A stretch of DNA of 64,000 nucleotides from Acytostelium subglobosum LB1 (Eukaryota; Evosea; Eumycetozoa; Acytosteliales; Acytosteliaceae), in contig NW_012236530.1 of the NCBI RefSeq assembly GCF_000787575.1, positions 440,734 to 504,733 on the forward strand. The letters are read 5' to 3'. Numbering within the stretch: the stretch's first letter is position 1; each line of letters opens with the position of its first letter. Position numbers and translations under genes: made by a program. Positions 41,601-54,590 of the stretch are shown one piece after another. Under the pieces are notes generated by a model. It saw only the letters and a list, made by a program, of their open reading frames with translations, was not told the DNA's origin and did no database searches.

Positions 41601-42805
41601 GCATCGCCCTCCAAATGATTTTGGAATGGCAACACTGTTGGAACAGTCTGTATCTTTCCAAGCTTGTCGCATTGTCCCCATGAGTACATCTTTCCAGAGT
41701 CTGGTGTGCATGTGTTAGCCTACTTCCGTCAATCTCAACATCATCCAATGTGTCTACATACCTGTGCAACAGACAGAGTGAGTGCTGGAACATGCCACCA
41801 TGGTCACATACTCTGACTTTAACTTGGATACTCTTGTTGGAAGTCTTCGATGACCTGTATCTCCAAGTCCAAGCTCACCATGATCATTGATTCCCCACAT
41901 GTATAGCTCTCCCCACTCTGTTTGAATGATTGAGTGTTAGTGATGGGTGATAAGGGTAGCGACCATGTGAGCTTGCTCCTTACCATTGATGGCGGCTGTA
42001 TGCTTGACACCTGTGGCGATATGCTTGACACACTTGAGCTCGACCATTCGTGGTGTGTTGGAATGGACGTCCAGACCAATGCCAAGCTGTCCATTGGAGT
42101 TTGATCCCCAGGACCAAACGTTGCCACCCTCGGTCAGGATGACGATGTGATAGTTGCCAAGCGCCACCTGCTTGACACTGCTGTGTGGACTGCCTTGCAA
42201 AAAGTCCAGGGAGATGCGGATGGGCGTGGTGACAGGCGGCTTGACATCGGTCATCCAAATACTGGTGATCAGCGAGATGCCCTCCATCGTCTCTGTTCGC
42301 TTGTCCTCATCGATACGTTGTGGATGTGGTTGGGGATGTTGTTGCTGAGCTGTGATGCTAGCGTCGGCGGCACTCGTTGGTGGACTGTTACCACCAGACT
42401 CTGATGCTGTTATCGATAACTTGCGATCATCCGTCTGTGATGAAGTGTCACTACCAGTCGTCAATGGTTCAGTCGTACCCGTTCGACCATAAAACAATGT
42501 CGTTCCATTCTTTGGATCTTGACTAATACCTGTCATATATAACTCATCGTCGTCTATTCATTCATTCATTGAGTTGCACAAGCATCGTGAGTAGTGTCAG
42601 TACCATTCATTCATTCAATGAATAATTCAATCAATGATTCAAACATACCTGTTATGAATACAGTATGATATGATCCACATGCTATCCTCTTGATTCGTTT
42701 GTTATTGTCACCAAAGTATTGTATCTTCTTTGGCAAGTTCTGTGATTGTTCATCGCCATGACCCAATGCACCATTCACTCCCAATCCAAAGGTGTACACT
42801 GACAT
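38682..42805 (-). CDS. RCC1-DH-RasGEF multidomain exchange factor
   Basis: Nine exons, 42805-42649, 42529-41984, 41917-41762, 41700-40343, 40269-39751, 39673-39452, 39377-39288, 39201-39109 and 39036-38682, give about 1164 residues. The N-terminal third has RCC1 repeats (YTFGLGVNGALGHGDEQSQN, VWSWGSNSNGQLGIGLDVHS, LYMWGINDHGELGLGDTG, VITLGRNKSGQLGRI). Next comes a DH/RhoGEF-like helical domain ending LLLAPLQNIPRLYIMLK, with a Ser/Pro-rich insert. Then RasGEF_N (GGSLAQLVDKLTHH, FLLTFRAFTTPLHLMDML) and the catalytic RasGEF domain (QTITVLNHLYFAKIDKREFL, NFTGVAAIIYGLNSGPISRL, FLGIYLKDLTFTEDGNPS). The protein could activate both Rho/Rac and Ras; activity is inferred. The last exon carries an N at 38836; ignoring it joins GGLINFY to KHRKIAEVIFLLHQLQQ, normal RasGEF sequence. 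Several D. discoideum Gef proteins have similar parts. Confidence 0.9.
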
Positions 42806-43880
42806 CTCTCTTTCTATCTATCTATCTCTTAATTGATTTGATTGTATCTAATCTATTTATAAGTTGTTGATGTTTATGTGAATGAATGAATGAATGAGTG
42901 GTGATTGTGTATTTGCTGAAGTAGAAGATGCCTGAATCGGAAGGGATAAGATATTTATCAAAAAAATAAATAACCTTCAAACAAAATCTTTGAATTCAAA
43001 TAAAACAATGTGAAGAGACTTGTCAATGTCCTATTCTATTACTATCTAAAAGTTAACTATCTTGTTATAATATAAATTATTACTACTATTTGTAGTTGTT
43101 TAGTTGTTTAGTTGTTAGTTGTGATTGTTATGTGGGTGTGTTTGAATCGACTATGATCAAACAACAAACACACACACATACACACTTTATCGATACGATG
43201 ATGTATGGTTGAACATGATAATGCCATTCAATCATTCACACTTTAAATAGTACTCACCTCAATATATGTACATCCGTAGTTCAAGAAGCAATGGACCATG
43301 TGATGATGATGGATGTCTTTCCAAAGTATTGACATGACCATGGTACCATCTTCGCAATCAATCAAACAAACAATCCAACTCATTATCCATTTAATCCAAA
43401 CCAAAGATCGCCACAACCATTAATAAATAATAAGTTGGGTGTTAGTGAGTGTGGGAAGGGTGTCCGACAAGTGAGTGGTAAAGGTGATTGAGTGGTAAGT
43501 GTGGTGATTGATTGATGAGTGTGTGTTTGCCACTCATTGGCTAAAACTATGCATCGATTCAGTGAGTGAGCGATTGATTGATGTGTGTGTTAATGTTAGT
43601 GTTAGTAATAGTGTGTGTTTTAATAGATAGAGAGATAAAGAGATACAGATAGAAAAAGATAGAGAGATAAACTGTGTATAACGGATAAAGATAGATATTC
43701 AATCACAACATCATAAACTCATTCATTATTCGAAAGACCTCAACAACAGTATCAACAACATCAATCAATCATTCAATCAATCAATCAATCAATCATTCAT
43801 TCACAGTGTCTGTCACTCAAACATATATATACTACAACTTATTTATCAAACAAAGTGTACAATAGTTAGTTGTTATAACA
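42806..43880. other. Divergent promoter region, low complexity
   Basis: About 1.07 kb between the starts of the RasGEF (minus) and kinase (plus) genes. It contains ATGAATGA/GATTGATG tetranucleotide tracts, GATAGAGAGATAAAGATA purine runs near 43627-43690, CACACACATACACAC near 43168-43183 and CAATCAATCA near 43762-43795. No gene or hairpin of note. Confidence 0.5.
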
Positions 43881-46800
43881 ATGATGTTAAACACAAGTAA
43901 CACCAGTAATGGTGGCACATCGCAACCATTCGATGTTATCAAACCAGACAGATATCTATATGATGTAATACTAAAGAATGATGGTCTACAACATTATGTA
44001 TGTTATCAATCAATCAGTGTATGAATGAATGACACCTCACTCATACTTATACTGCATGGTAATCAGATACATTCAAACTTTGGATTCTATTGTGGCTCAG
44101 TGGATGATTCAAAGCATAAGGAGGGCAAGGGTATATTCTTGTATCCAACATCAACTTATATTGGTAATTGGAAGGATGATCATAGGTATGGTGATGGTGT
44201 ATTGGTTGTGAATGATGGCTATCGCAAACATATAGACGCGAGCGTGGTCACACCACCATCACTGGCCATACAACCATTGGTCACGCCATTCAAATCAATG
44301 CAACAACTTCAACAGCAGGCACAACAGAACCAGGCTCTGCTGGAAAATGGCGCCACAATCATTGGCGGCGCAGGCAACACTTCATATTCAACGCTGGCCA
44401 AGATCAACGCATCGTTTGACGCCGTGGAGAAGGTGATGGGGGACGTGGCCGCGCCCACTTACCAAGCCAGCCACGACTACTACTCGGGCAAGTGGCTCAG
44501 CAGCAAGGCCAACGGCATTGGCTTCTTCCACTTTGCCAAGGATCACTCGGTGCACGAGGACTTTTGGCGCAATGGCGTGGCCATTCGCTACATCAATCAG
44601 AATCAGCTGCAGTCGATACAGGCCGATGGCTCGGTTCAGTTCTCATCGAACGAGGAGCTCAAGAAGATGCTCGAGGATTGGAAGAAGGTGGTGGGCAGCG
44701 ACGACGACTTCCCCATGTCCAAGCCCTATCTTGGCTCCATGTTGGCGTCACAACACGAGATGCCCATGTCGCCATCACTGTTCAATGGTATGGCGAATGC
44801 TTCTGCTGTCGTGGGCGAGGAGAAGCCGGGCAAGCCAGGCAAGTCACCCCTAGGCAAGGATCAGTCAAGTCCAATGTCATCACCAATGTCACCAAATATA
44901 ATCAATGGCGAGCAACTCAAAGCTCAGCAGACACAGCAACAGCAGCAACAGCAACAGCAGCCAGTGACAGTGCCACAGTCATATAGCTCGCCGGCCACCC
45001 CGGGTGGCTCGCCACACACGACCAAACAATCATTTGGCGTGATCACATCGTCCTACCTCAAGAATCGCATTGAGAATGAGGAGAAGTTCTTCATCTCACT
45101 CATTATGTTCATCTCGAAATGGGAGCTGCCGCTGGTGTCTACGCAGCCCTCGTCGCCTGGCAGTGGCAACCCCGCACCCTCGTCCAACGCGTCACCCAAC
45201 TCCAACTTCATCATTGTGGTGCCAGACACAGACTCGGCCACATTCCTGCCGCTGTCCACGCTGGTGATGCAGTGCAACATCATGGAGAAGATGATTCGTC
45301 GATTGCTCGTCGACCCCGAGACCAGAACCACTCTCAATCACCACGTGCATCAGCAACATATCATGCCAGGCGGCGAGAATCACATCGTTGCCAGTCTGTC
45401 CACTGCGTCTACGACAAGAGATGAGCGCGAACTATACAAACTGATACCATTCTGTCTGGACGTCGATGTCACGGATGAGTTGAACGGCATTAGTCGATAC
45501 AACATCGAGCCGATCGTGTCCACGATGAAAATGTTCACCAAGCCCCTCACAGACACTGTGGCCGTGCCCGACTTCCTCGTGCACTACATCTGCGACATTG
45601 TCTCGGCCTTCAAAAAAGACAAGCCATTCGAGATGTACTTCCTCAACAATCGATTCATGGTCGTCCAGGAGCAGTTCCTTCAAATAGTCAACAAGCTCGA
45701 GGCCATCAATGAGTCGCTCAACACGAACGTCTCTATACCGTCTGATGGTGTCGCGACACCACCCCAGCAACAACAGGTATCAAGCCCAATCACACCGACC
45801 AAGCCATCGGCTGTCGCGTCCAAGCAAGTGGCATCACCCCTCAAGGGCTCGCCAACAGTCAGCTCAAGAGGTGTGCTGACCAATCCCAATGGAGGAATCG
45901 CCAACAAGACAAACACGACCGTCACAGGCATGGGCACGACAAACACTGGCACAGGCACGAGCACGACGATGACTACAGTGGGGGGCAAGGTGATCAGTTC
46001 AGCGCGAACCAACTCGGCAGGCTCCACTACAACCCTGGGCGTGGCATCACCACAATCAATGCTCAAGAAACAGACGACCATTGAGAACATTCATCAGTTC
46101 AACATCAACGAGCAGCAGAAGAAGGCCAATAGCATGGACACTTCACAGCGACGCCAATCGATACACAGAAACACGTTGGACTTTGTATATCAGCTGTTCT
46201 GCTCGTCGTTCATCATGCCCACGTCGCTCGAGGACTCTGTCCAACTTCTCAACTCGATCACCACGAGCATCAGCGCCGTCAAGAAGACCATGCTGAAGAA
46301 GGTGCAGTTGTTCAAGGAGGCGTCGGTTGCCGAGAGCATCTCGTCCAAGTCACTGACATCGAAGCACTGTCAGGAGTACCTCAAGTCGAAGCAGGCGTCC
46401 GTGCAAGCATTCGTCGATACACAAGAGCGAGAGATAGCATTGTTTGATCATACTTCTCTCATCTGTGATAAGCTCTGTAAAATACTATTCAAACAACTGC
46501 TCAACATCACGATCAAGCGTCTCACCCTGGCATCCACATTCATCCAGCGCATGCGCAAGCAGAAGGAGTCCTCCGGCGACCCCCTCCTCACCCTCGACTA
46601 CATTGTCAAGTTCATCAAGCACATCTACAACATCTCGTCCAAGATCCTCACAGTGTGTAGCGCTCAAGTGCTCCAGAACGAGAAAGGTAAGTACATCGAT
46701 CAATATTGATTGGACCTGGAATGATCCCACTGACACACCATCTCCCTAGACATTGTAAATTGTATAAAGTCATTCATGTATGATCAGAACGATTTGTTCT

Positions 46801-48797
46801 CTTTGATACCACCAAAGTCATCGGCGGCTATGGCTGCAGTGGCAGCTTCCAATACCACGCCAGAGAAGTCATCCGCATCACCGGCCAACACATCATTCAG
46901 TTTGAATGGACTGATGGGTATGCTGTCCACTGGTGTCAGGAGTCTGGACTTCTTCACAATCAGTGAGCCGAATGGCGCCAACGAGACTGCGACACCTCCA
47001 CTCATTGCCAACAACAAGGCAATGTTGCCATCTCCATTGTCCTACAGCCAAGACAATCTGAACACAAACATCTCTATCATATCACCTCTAAGTATGTGTG
47101 ACACTATCCATCATTCAAACAATCAATGATGCTAACATAACCTCACCAATCATTATTAGACAAACTTTCATATGACATTGCTCAGGGCAACTACCATCTT
47201 ATACCAATATTGTCGACTTGTGGCGATGAAATGACAGTGATGTACCTCACCAATGTGTTGGCGGACACTAGAACCAGCCTCAAGGAAAAGTCAAACGACT
47301 CCATCCACTACCTGATCAATGTATTGATCCAAACGACAATCACATGCACCTTCAAGTCCTACCGATGCGAGGTGTTCAAGACCATCGCACCACTTGTCAA
47401 GATATGTATGTATCAACTTACTCCAACTATGCCATCACCATTAACTCACTCACCAATCAATCAATCAATCAATCAATCCATAAGACAAACCAAAGGACGA
47501 CCTATTCCAAAAGATAAAGGAGTTCCTCAAGACACTCTTGGATCTTTGTGTAAAGGATGATTCATTCTCATTCGCGCCACACTTTGTAATGTTCTTGGCC
47601 AATATCTGTGATGACCTTTCAGTCAAGTCAAAGAAGGAGTTTACAGACATCTTCTCGATCCAATTCTTCATCGACATCATGGAGAGAGCCAACGCAAAGA
47701 GTGGAGCACCAGGCGCCGACATCCTTCGCGCTCATGCCGCACAGATATTGATATACCTTTCAAAGTCATCACGTATGTTTCCTAAATTAGTTTGGTCCAA
47801 TCCCGTCCATTCAACAACTAACTTGATGTATTCTTCTACACTTTAGACGACAACTTGGCCATCATCAAGAATCGTGGAGGTCTTGGCATTATATTGGAGC
47901 TCTGCAAGTTGGGACAGGTGTTCTCTCACACAAAGATCGACGAGGGAGACTTGTCAATTGCTGAGGTGTTGGGTGCTGGTGCACTTGCCAAGGTTCATAG
48001 AGGACTGTGGAATGGCAAAGAGGTTGCCATTAAGATATTCAACGAGGGCAGCTACTCATTCCGTCTAGAGGATTTCCTGAAAGAGGTGGCAATCATGGGT
48101 CTCATCAACCATCCCAATCTCCTAAAGTTGGAAGGAGCCTGTATTATACCAAGGAACATGGATTCAACCTTTATGATCGTCACTGTAAGTGTTTGAATAC
48201 CTCATCAGACATCGACCTCGACTAACATAACATGGATAACTTTAATCAATAATCCAGGAAATAATGCACAAGGGTACCTTGTGGGACGTCGTGAAGAAGA
48301 GTCATCCACTTCCATTGATGACCATTATTAGACATGCGCTGTCTGTGGCCAGGGGACTGGCCTATCTTCACTCAATTGATATGATCCATCGTGATATCAA
48401 GGCGGCCAACATCCTGGTCGACAAGAATGACTTTGCAAAGGTTGGCGACTTTGGATTGAGTCGTGTCATTAGCAACATCAATATGACTGCAGTGGCAGGT
48501 ACACCAAAGTGGGAGGCACCAGAGTGTTTGGCGGGAGAGCAGTACACGTCAGCGGCAGATGTCTACAGTTTTGGAATGATGATGTATGAGATGGTCACTG
48601 GTGAGGAGCCCTACCCTGAGATCCAGACCATTGTAGAGCTGGTCAGGACTGTCTACGAGAAGAAGCAGAAGCCCAAGATCCCCAGCTTTGTCAATCACAG
48701 TATGTCATCACTCATCAAGGACTGTCTGAGGTCACAGAAGAAGAGACCAACAATGGCCCAGATCATTCAAAAGTTGGAAGAGGCTGGAGACAAATAA
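43881..48797 (+). CDS. MORN-repeat TKL protein kinase
   Basis: Seven exons, 43881-43997, 44067-46686, 46750-47091, 47160-47405, 47485-47772, 47847-48184 and 48258-48797, encode 1496 residues. Near the N-terminus are MORN-type motifs (KEGKGIFLYPTSTYIGNWKD then RYGDGVLVV; YYSGKWLSSKANGIGFFHF). A long low-complexity middle (Gln, Ser/Thr-rich) is followed by helical and ARM-like segments (about 1000-1290). The C-terminal ~280 residues are a tyrosine-kinase-like Ser/Thr kinase: glycine loop GAGALAKV, VAIKIF with the ATP Lys, catalytic loop HRDIKAANIL, DFG in VGDFGLSR, and GTPKWEAPE. All catalytic residues are present, so it should be active. MORN repeats often contact membranes, and TKL kinases are expanded in Dictyostelium. 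The gene starts at an ATG shared with a second in-frame ATG three bases on. Confidence 0.87.
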
Positions 48798-48874
48798 AGG
48801 TTGGTTTGTTTGAACTCTAGTAGTAGTAAGTTGTGTTTATTGTATAAGTGAGAGCACGGTACGGTATAGTATCA

Positions 48875-51800
48875 TCAGTCCTTCTTTGATTCACTGCTGT
48901 CGCTGTTGTTGTTGTTTGACTCACCATCACCTGAAGTTGTTGTTGCTGTTGCAGATGCTGTTTGGTTGCCCACCTGCTTGATCCTGTCGAGATCCAACTT
49001 CTTGCCCTTGTATTGTCTCGATCTCTCCAGCTTGCCCTTGCGGTAGAAGAAGTCCTCAGTGTCCTCGACGTAGAACAGACGGAATGTCTGTGTGCAGATG
49101 CGACACTCGAGACCAACCTCGTTGATGGTCTCTTTCATCGAGTCGTCCAGCGAGAGGTTCTTTGGGATGTTTCTCAGCAAGAAGACCTTGTATGCGCGTG
49201 GGTCAATGTTGGAGTCCAACTGCTTAAAGTCGTTGACGTACTGTCTGGCAGCAGCGATCTCCGACTCGGCGTTGGCCATCTCCTTCTCGGACTTGGCAAT
49301 CTCAAGCTCAGCGTTCTTCAACATCTCTGGTGTGGTTGTGTCCATCAGCTGGATGGTGAATGCGCCCAAGGCTGGCTTCTTGGTCTCGAACTCAAACAGG
49401 AAGATGCGGTCATCCTTGCTTCCCAGCATCTCGATGACCTTGGAGTGGTAGAGAGTGTCCTTCCATCCATTGGGCTGCTTGACCTCCACCGTGAACAAGT
49501 AGAGAAGCTTCAGACAGTTCTCATTGGTGAGCAACGTCTGCAGCTGACGGGCGATCTGATTGATGAGCTTGTCCAGTGTGAAGATGATGTATGATGAGAT
49601 GCCCAGATAGGACCTGCATGTGTCCTCGTAAGCAGAGATGTCGATGTTGCCAGCCAGCAGCTCCTTCAGACACTTGATGAATCTGTTGTAGCGCTCGTGC
49701 TCGTCGAGCTCTGACTCGGAGATGATCACCTCCTCGATGCCGTCCACAGAGTCGTTTGTGCCTGGGAAGCGGGTGATGTTGGGCTTGGACGTCCAGTGCG
49801 CAAGCTTGGCTGCCTCGGCCAACTCCATCGACTTGTACAGACGCTCGTACAGCACCTGGTATAATCGCAGGAATATGTAGAATGTGTTGTTGCCATAGAA
49901 CACTCGCTTATCCTTCTCTGACACGTTCTTTGGAAGTATGAGATTGAATGGCTCTGAGCTCTCTGTGTCCTTCTCCTTCTCCTTAGACTTGTGTTCACCA
50001 CCATTTGTCGATGCTTTGTCCGACTCGCTCTCCTGATCGGCATCCTTCATCTCGACATCGCCCTTCTTCTCCTCTGTGTCCTTGTTGGCCTGTGCTTGTG
50101 CCTGAGCCTTCTGAGCAGCCTTGGCTGACTTGTCATCCTTGAGATAGAAGAATGACAACAAGAAGAAGTTCAAGAAGTTCTCAATCTTCTCGAGGTCCTG
50201 CTTGTTCTGATTGAGCTTCTCCGCTGCGAATTGGATAAGATTGGAGATGTCCGAACACACCTTGTAGTCCACCATGTGGTAGAGGTAGTGATAAGGTGTT
50301 GGCTTTGGTACCAAGGTCTTTGATCTCCTCTTGCCCAAGTCTTCCTTCTCCTTGAGCTTCTCTGTGTACTTCTGACGAATCTCTGCCATCAATGACTTTG
50401 GCTGCAGAGTCTTCTTCTCGGCCTGCTTGAAGTATGTGCTTTGGTAGTCGAGTGATCGGTAGTAGTTCCTCTCGGTGGTCTCCTTCCAGACCTTGTTCCA
50501 CTCGTGTTTGGCCTTGGTCCACTCAAGATCCTTCTGCTTGAGTCGCTTGATAATGACGGGCAGGGTGCCATAGGGGTTCTGGTACATGAGGGCGATCATC
50601 TCCATGCCTCTGTTGTTATAGAGACGCTCAATGCTACGATGATGCAGGATGTCCAGTGTGGACATGCGGTAGCTCATCCTCTCCACCTCTGTCATCGCGG
50701 CCAACTGCTTATAGATTGGGTCCAACTCCTTGATGGTGGAGGCGTTCAACTCGATGATGAGGTCTAGCTCGAATCTCTCATCCTCACACTTGAACAACAC
50801 CTCTTCGAACTGGTTCTTCCTCTGGCTCTTCTCTGCGCCATAGTCCTCACTGCCTGTGGGGAATGATACCCAAACATCATTGAGTACCGATGCACTGAGC
50901 TCTGTTCTTCCAGTGCACTTTGATGGAGGATACTGAATGTGATTGATTGATTGATGAAAGGGTTAGAGATATACATTGATTGAATGAGGGTAAGGACATC
51001 TTACATTCTTTGGAAGTGCTCTGTATGATGGACCAAGCCTCTTGCAGGTCGAGAAGTCAACCTCAGAGTAGGGCTGCTTGGAGGGTGACGAAGCCTCTTG
51101 GCGCTCAATCTGCTCGATGGTCTGCTCGTCGATGCCAATGAACTGTTTGAACCAATCGTAGAGCACTGGCTGCCTGGGCAGCAGGATGTCCTTGACCAGG
51201 AGTACAAGCTCAGTCCTCGTGATGATATCCTGACTGAAGAGGTTGAGACACTTGAGGAACTCATTGTAGAGACGGTTGCTGGCTACGCCCACGCGGACCC
51301 TGTGGAAGAAGTCCACCTCCTCGTGCTGGATCTCGTTGCCTGAGCCACGCTCACGCTCGCGGTCGTGGTGGTCCGAACGGTCCTCACCCTTCTTGGACTT
51401 TCTCTTCTCGCGGCCAGACTTGGAGTCCATCGGTGGCTGGGGCACAGACATGTTGTTGGCCTTGTCGAATCGCTCACCCACCATCCTGTCCATCGAGGGC
51501 ATCTCACCCATCTGGGGCTGTTGCCCCTTGGCCTGTTGTTGCATGGCCGCCTTCTGTTGATGGGACATACGTGGCTTGCTTGCCTTACTGGCTGATGACG
51601 ATTGATTGACGATCATTGGCTGAGTGGTGGGCTGCTGCTGTTGTTGCTGTTGTTGTGGCGCCATGGGGTGTCCCATGCCTGCGGACGGCTGGCCCATGAT
51701 GGGCTGGGCCTGCTGACTGTTGTCTGGCAGGAACTGAGTGAACTCTGACAGCAGGTCAGAGTGCGACTTGAACAACTCGGCTACCTGCTCATACACCTCG

Positions 51801-53524
51801 CTGATGGGCTGCTGCTCGCGCTGGTAGTTGTGCAACACCTCGAGGAACTGCTTGTAGACGTGTGGCTGGTTGGCAAAGCGGTCCTTGATCTTCTTGACGT
51901 AGTTCCTGGCATGGTCCAGCTCGTTCTGTTTGCGCACAGCCTCACCGCCACGCATGGCCTGTTGCTGTTGCTGCTGGACCTGTTGGTGATGCATCAGCTG
52001 CTGCTGGTAGAGTGCATGCTGTTGCTGCTGCTGTTGCTGGAGTTGCTGCTGCTGTTGCAACATCTGTTGCTGCTTGATTGCGGCCTGCTGCTGTATCTGG
52101 GCCTGCTGTTGCTGTTGCATCAACTGTTGTTGCTTCATTTGAGCAGCTTGCTGTTGCATCTGTTGTTGCAGCATCTGTTGCTGTTGTGCCTGTTGTTGCA
52201 GCGCCTGTTGCTGAGCCTGCTGCTGTGCTTGTTGTGTCTGTTGTTGTGCTGCTTGTTGTGCTTGTTGTTGCTGAGAGGTTGGTGAAGGCACGGAGAATGT
52301 AGGTGGTCTTGAGTCCTCCTCAGGCATCTCAATTCTATATCCAGGTGGGAGGAATGTGTTGAAGCCCAAGATCAAATGACGATGGCCCTTGAACAGCTCT
52401 GTGACTCTTTGAATCACACCTGGTGTATCAATACTAATTTTGATTGTGATTGGGTGAGTGTGAGTGAGTGAGCGTGGGTGGGGGGAGGAATGATCCCAGG
52501 CAACTTACTTGTGAGCCTTCAGATCCTTCATAATGTCCAAGAACTGATTGTATATCTTGGGCTGCTTGGAGAATTGGAGTTTGACTTGCTCGAGGAAGTG
52601 GAAGGCATTGTCAAACTGAGCCTGTCGATGTGGTTGCTGTCCTTGTCCAGCAGGTTGTGGCGATGGCGAATCAGTCACCTCTTGTTGCTGTTGTTGCTGT
52701 TGCTGTTGTTGTTGCATAGGTGGTGGCTGTGGCTGCTGGGGTGGCGCTTGAGGCTGCTGCTGTTGTTGTGATGGTGATGGGATTGAGGGCAAGCCAAATC
52801 CGCGTGGTTGTTGCTGACCAGGTGGCAATGGATTGGTGAGGCTGTTGATGCTGGCGAGGCCGGTGCCCTGGTGGGGCTGCGACATTCCGTGTGGAGGCGA
52901 CAACATGCTGTAGTAATGCATCGGACCGCCGGGAGGCATGCCGCCTAGCTGACGCGGCATGCCAATCGGACCAGACTCGAGAGTCTTGGCACCGGGCAAG
53001 TCGGCGGCGTGGATTGGCGGAAGAGTGGTCGGTGTAGACATCTCGCGATGGGGTGGCGAGCCAAAGTGTTGGATGGGCGATTGGTGCATATCGATGATTG
53101 GCGATATCCTCTTGGGAGCCATCTTCATCTCCTCGACTGGTGAGTAAGGTGATGGCAGTCTCTCTCTTGGTGGCTCGCGCTCTCCTCTGTCCTGGCGATC
53201 CCTGTCGCCACCGCCGCCACCGGCACCGCCTCTCTCGCGGTCTCTCTCTCGCTCCCTTTCGCGCTCTCTCTCGCGTTCTCTCTCTCTCTCACGCTCTCTC
53301 TCGCGGTCTCTTTCGCGCTCCCTCTCTCTCTCGGATGCCTGTGATGCCGGCGATGGCAATGTGAACATCGAGCTCATTTTAGGCAGAGTGGTGGTGTTTG
53401 GTGGTGATGATGTGGGTGGTGGTATTGGAGATGTCAAATGTGCAATAGATGTTGGTGAGCTTGTTGAAGGTGATATAGGTGGTAACTCTGATGACTCTTC
53501 ATTATCATCACGAGTTCTCTTCAT
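48875..53524 (-). CDS. SIN3 transcriptional corepressor
   Basis: Three exons, 53524-52509, 52433-51005 and 50932-48875, encode 1500 residues. Three paired amphipathic helix domains are present: PAH1 spans the first intron (FDNAFHFLEQVKLQFSKQP, then NIDTPGVIQRVTELFKGHRH and FNTFLPPGYRIE), PAH2 is ARNYVKKIKDRFANQPHVYK to FTQFLPDN, PAH3 is VDFFHRVRVGVASNRLYNEF. The HDAC-interaction domain follows (SEVDFSTCKRLGPSYRALPK, then YPPSKCTGRTEL and VLNDVWVSFPTGSEDYGAEK), then the Sin3 C-terminal domain. SIN3 is the scaffold of Rpd3/HDAC complexes and represses transcription by recruiting deacetylases. The N-terminal region has a striking Arg-Glu/Asp dipeptide run (about 53240-53330) and long Gln tracts around 51960-52280. 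The intron joins restore conserved PAH1 and HID sequence exactly. Confidence 0.95.
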
Positions 53525-54590
53525 CTCTTATCTTATTATTATTATTATTATTATTATTTGATTGATTGATTGAATGATTGAATGTATGATTGAGTATGAT
53601 GAACTAATGTTGATTGATATTAAATCTGTTGAACAACTAACTATCTAATATTTATATTTATATATACAGTAAGTGATAAAGATAGAGAGAGATTGATAGA
53701 ATGAATGAAAATGATGTTTGAACGAGTTACAACTCATGAAGTGTGGAGATGAGAGTGAGTGGAGGTGACTTTTGAAACAAGTAAACTCTGGTAATCTTGT
53801 TTGGGTTGGGGGGTTAGGGGGAAATGTGAGATGAGGGAGTGAACAAGCAGTCAGTCTCCAATTTAGATGCAAAATGGGGGGTTTGACTCCAATGCATGAA
53901 TCACCCGTAAATCAAAAATAATTTTGTATATAAAAACTAGTTGAAATATCACACATATTTTTACACAACAATACAAAAAAAATAAAAAAAAAAGCAGTCT
54001 CTATCGACATATTTATCATTCAATCAATCAAATAAATACAAAAGATAGTAACCCTAAAGCAATTGTTTATACTTTGGAGAACAAATAATTTAAAGACATT
54101 CACTTTAGACAATCATCATCATCAACAACAACAAGATGTTTTGAGCCCAAGTCAATCAAGAAAAGTACAGATAACTCTCAATTATGACTTTGATTGTAAT
54201 ATATATGTTTAATAATCTTTTTGTCTTTTCTTAGGCCTATCATTTGATAGCTTGAGAGTTGGGCTTTCTATATCTTGAGTTGTAGGCCTAAGAAAAGACA
54301 AAAAGATTATTAAAATGTTGTGTATATTTATTTATTATTTCATGAGTAACAACAACAAAAGACCTGCAGATTATGGTAGTGATAAAGAGACAACTTGAAG
54401 TGTAGGCGCATTGATTTCAATGTCAAAGAATTCAGGAATGTTTATTGGTTACCATTCGAGAATGTAGGTTGACGTAAAACATCGATCTCGCTCGAAAGTG
54501 TCCCTGAGCACTATGTGTTAGGGGAGTTAGTTTGTTAGTTAGCCTAATTATTCAAGCTTTACACAGTGTTGTTGCTTTTTATAACATGCA
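53525..54590. other. Intergenic region with a long perfect inverted repeat
   Basis: No protein gene over about 1.07 kb. It contains TTATTATTA and GATTGATTG runs (53530-53600) upstream of SIN3, A-rich tracts near 53970-53995, and the inverted repeat at 54208-54314 described separately. The right third (54320-54590) has no recognisable feature. Confidence 0.5.
54208..54314. repeat. 32-bp perfect inverted repeat with 43-bp loop
   Basis: The left arm 54208-54239 and right arm 54283-54314 are exact reverse complements over 32 bases. The arms begin TTTAATAATC and end AGGCCTA at the loop side. The 43-bp loop (54240-54282) is not obviously structured. Such a hairpin would fold into a long perfect double-stranded RNA if transcribed, as in small-RNA precursors, or could be the residue of a small inverted-repeat element. 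Confidence 0.9.

Noticed and set aside
43700-43860. CRISPR-like array of regularly repeated CAATCA units
   Set aside because: These are simple tetranucleotide repeats without spacers, seen throughout introns and flanks of this eukaryotic genome.
51761-52285. A Leu-rich open frame antisense to SIN3
   Set aside because: It is the reverse of the CAG/CAA polyglutamine tract of SIN3; poly-Leu is a translation artefact.
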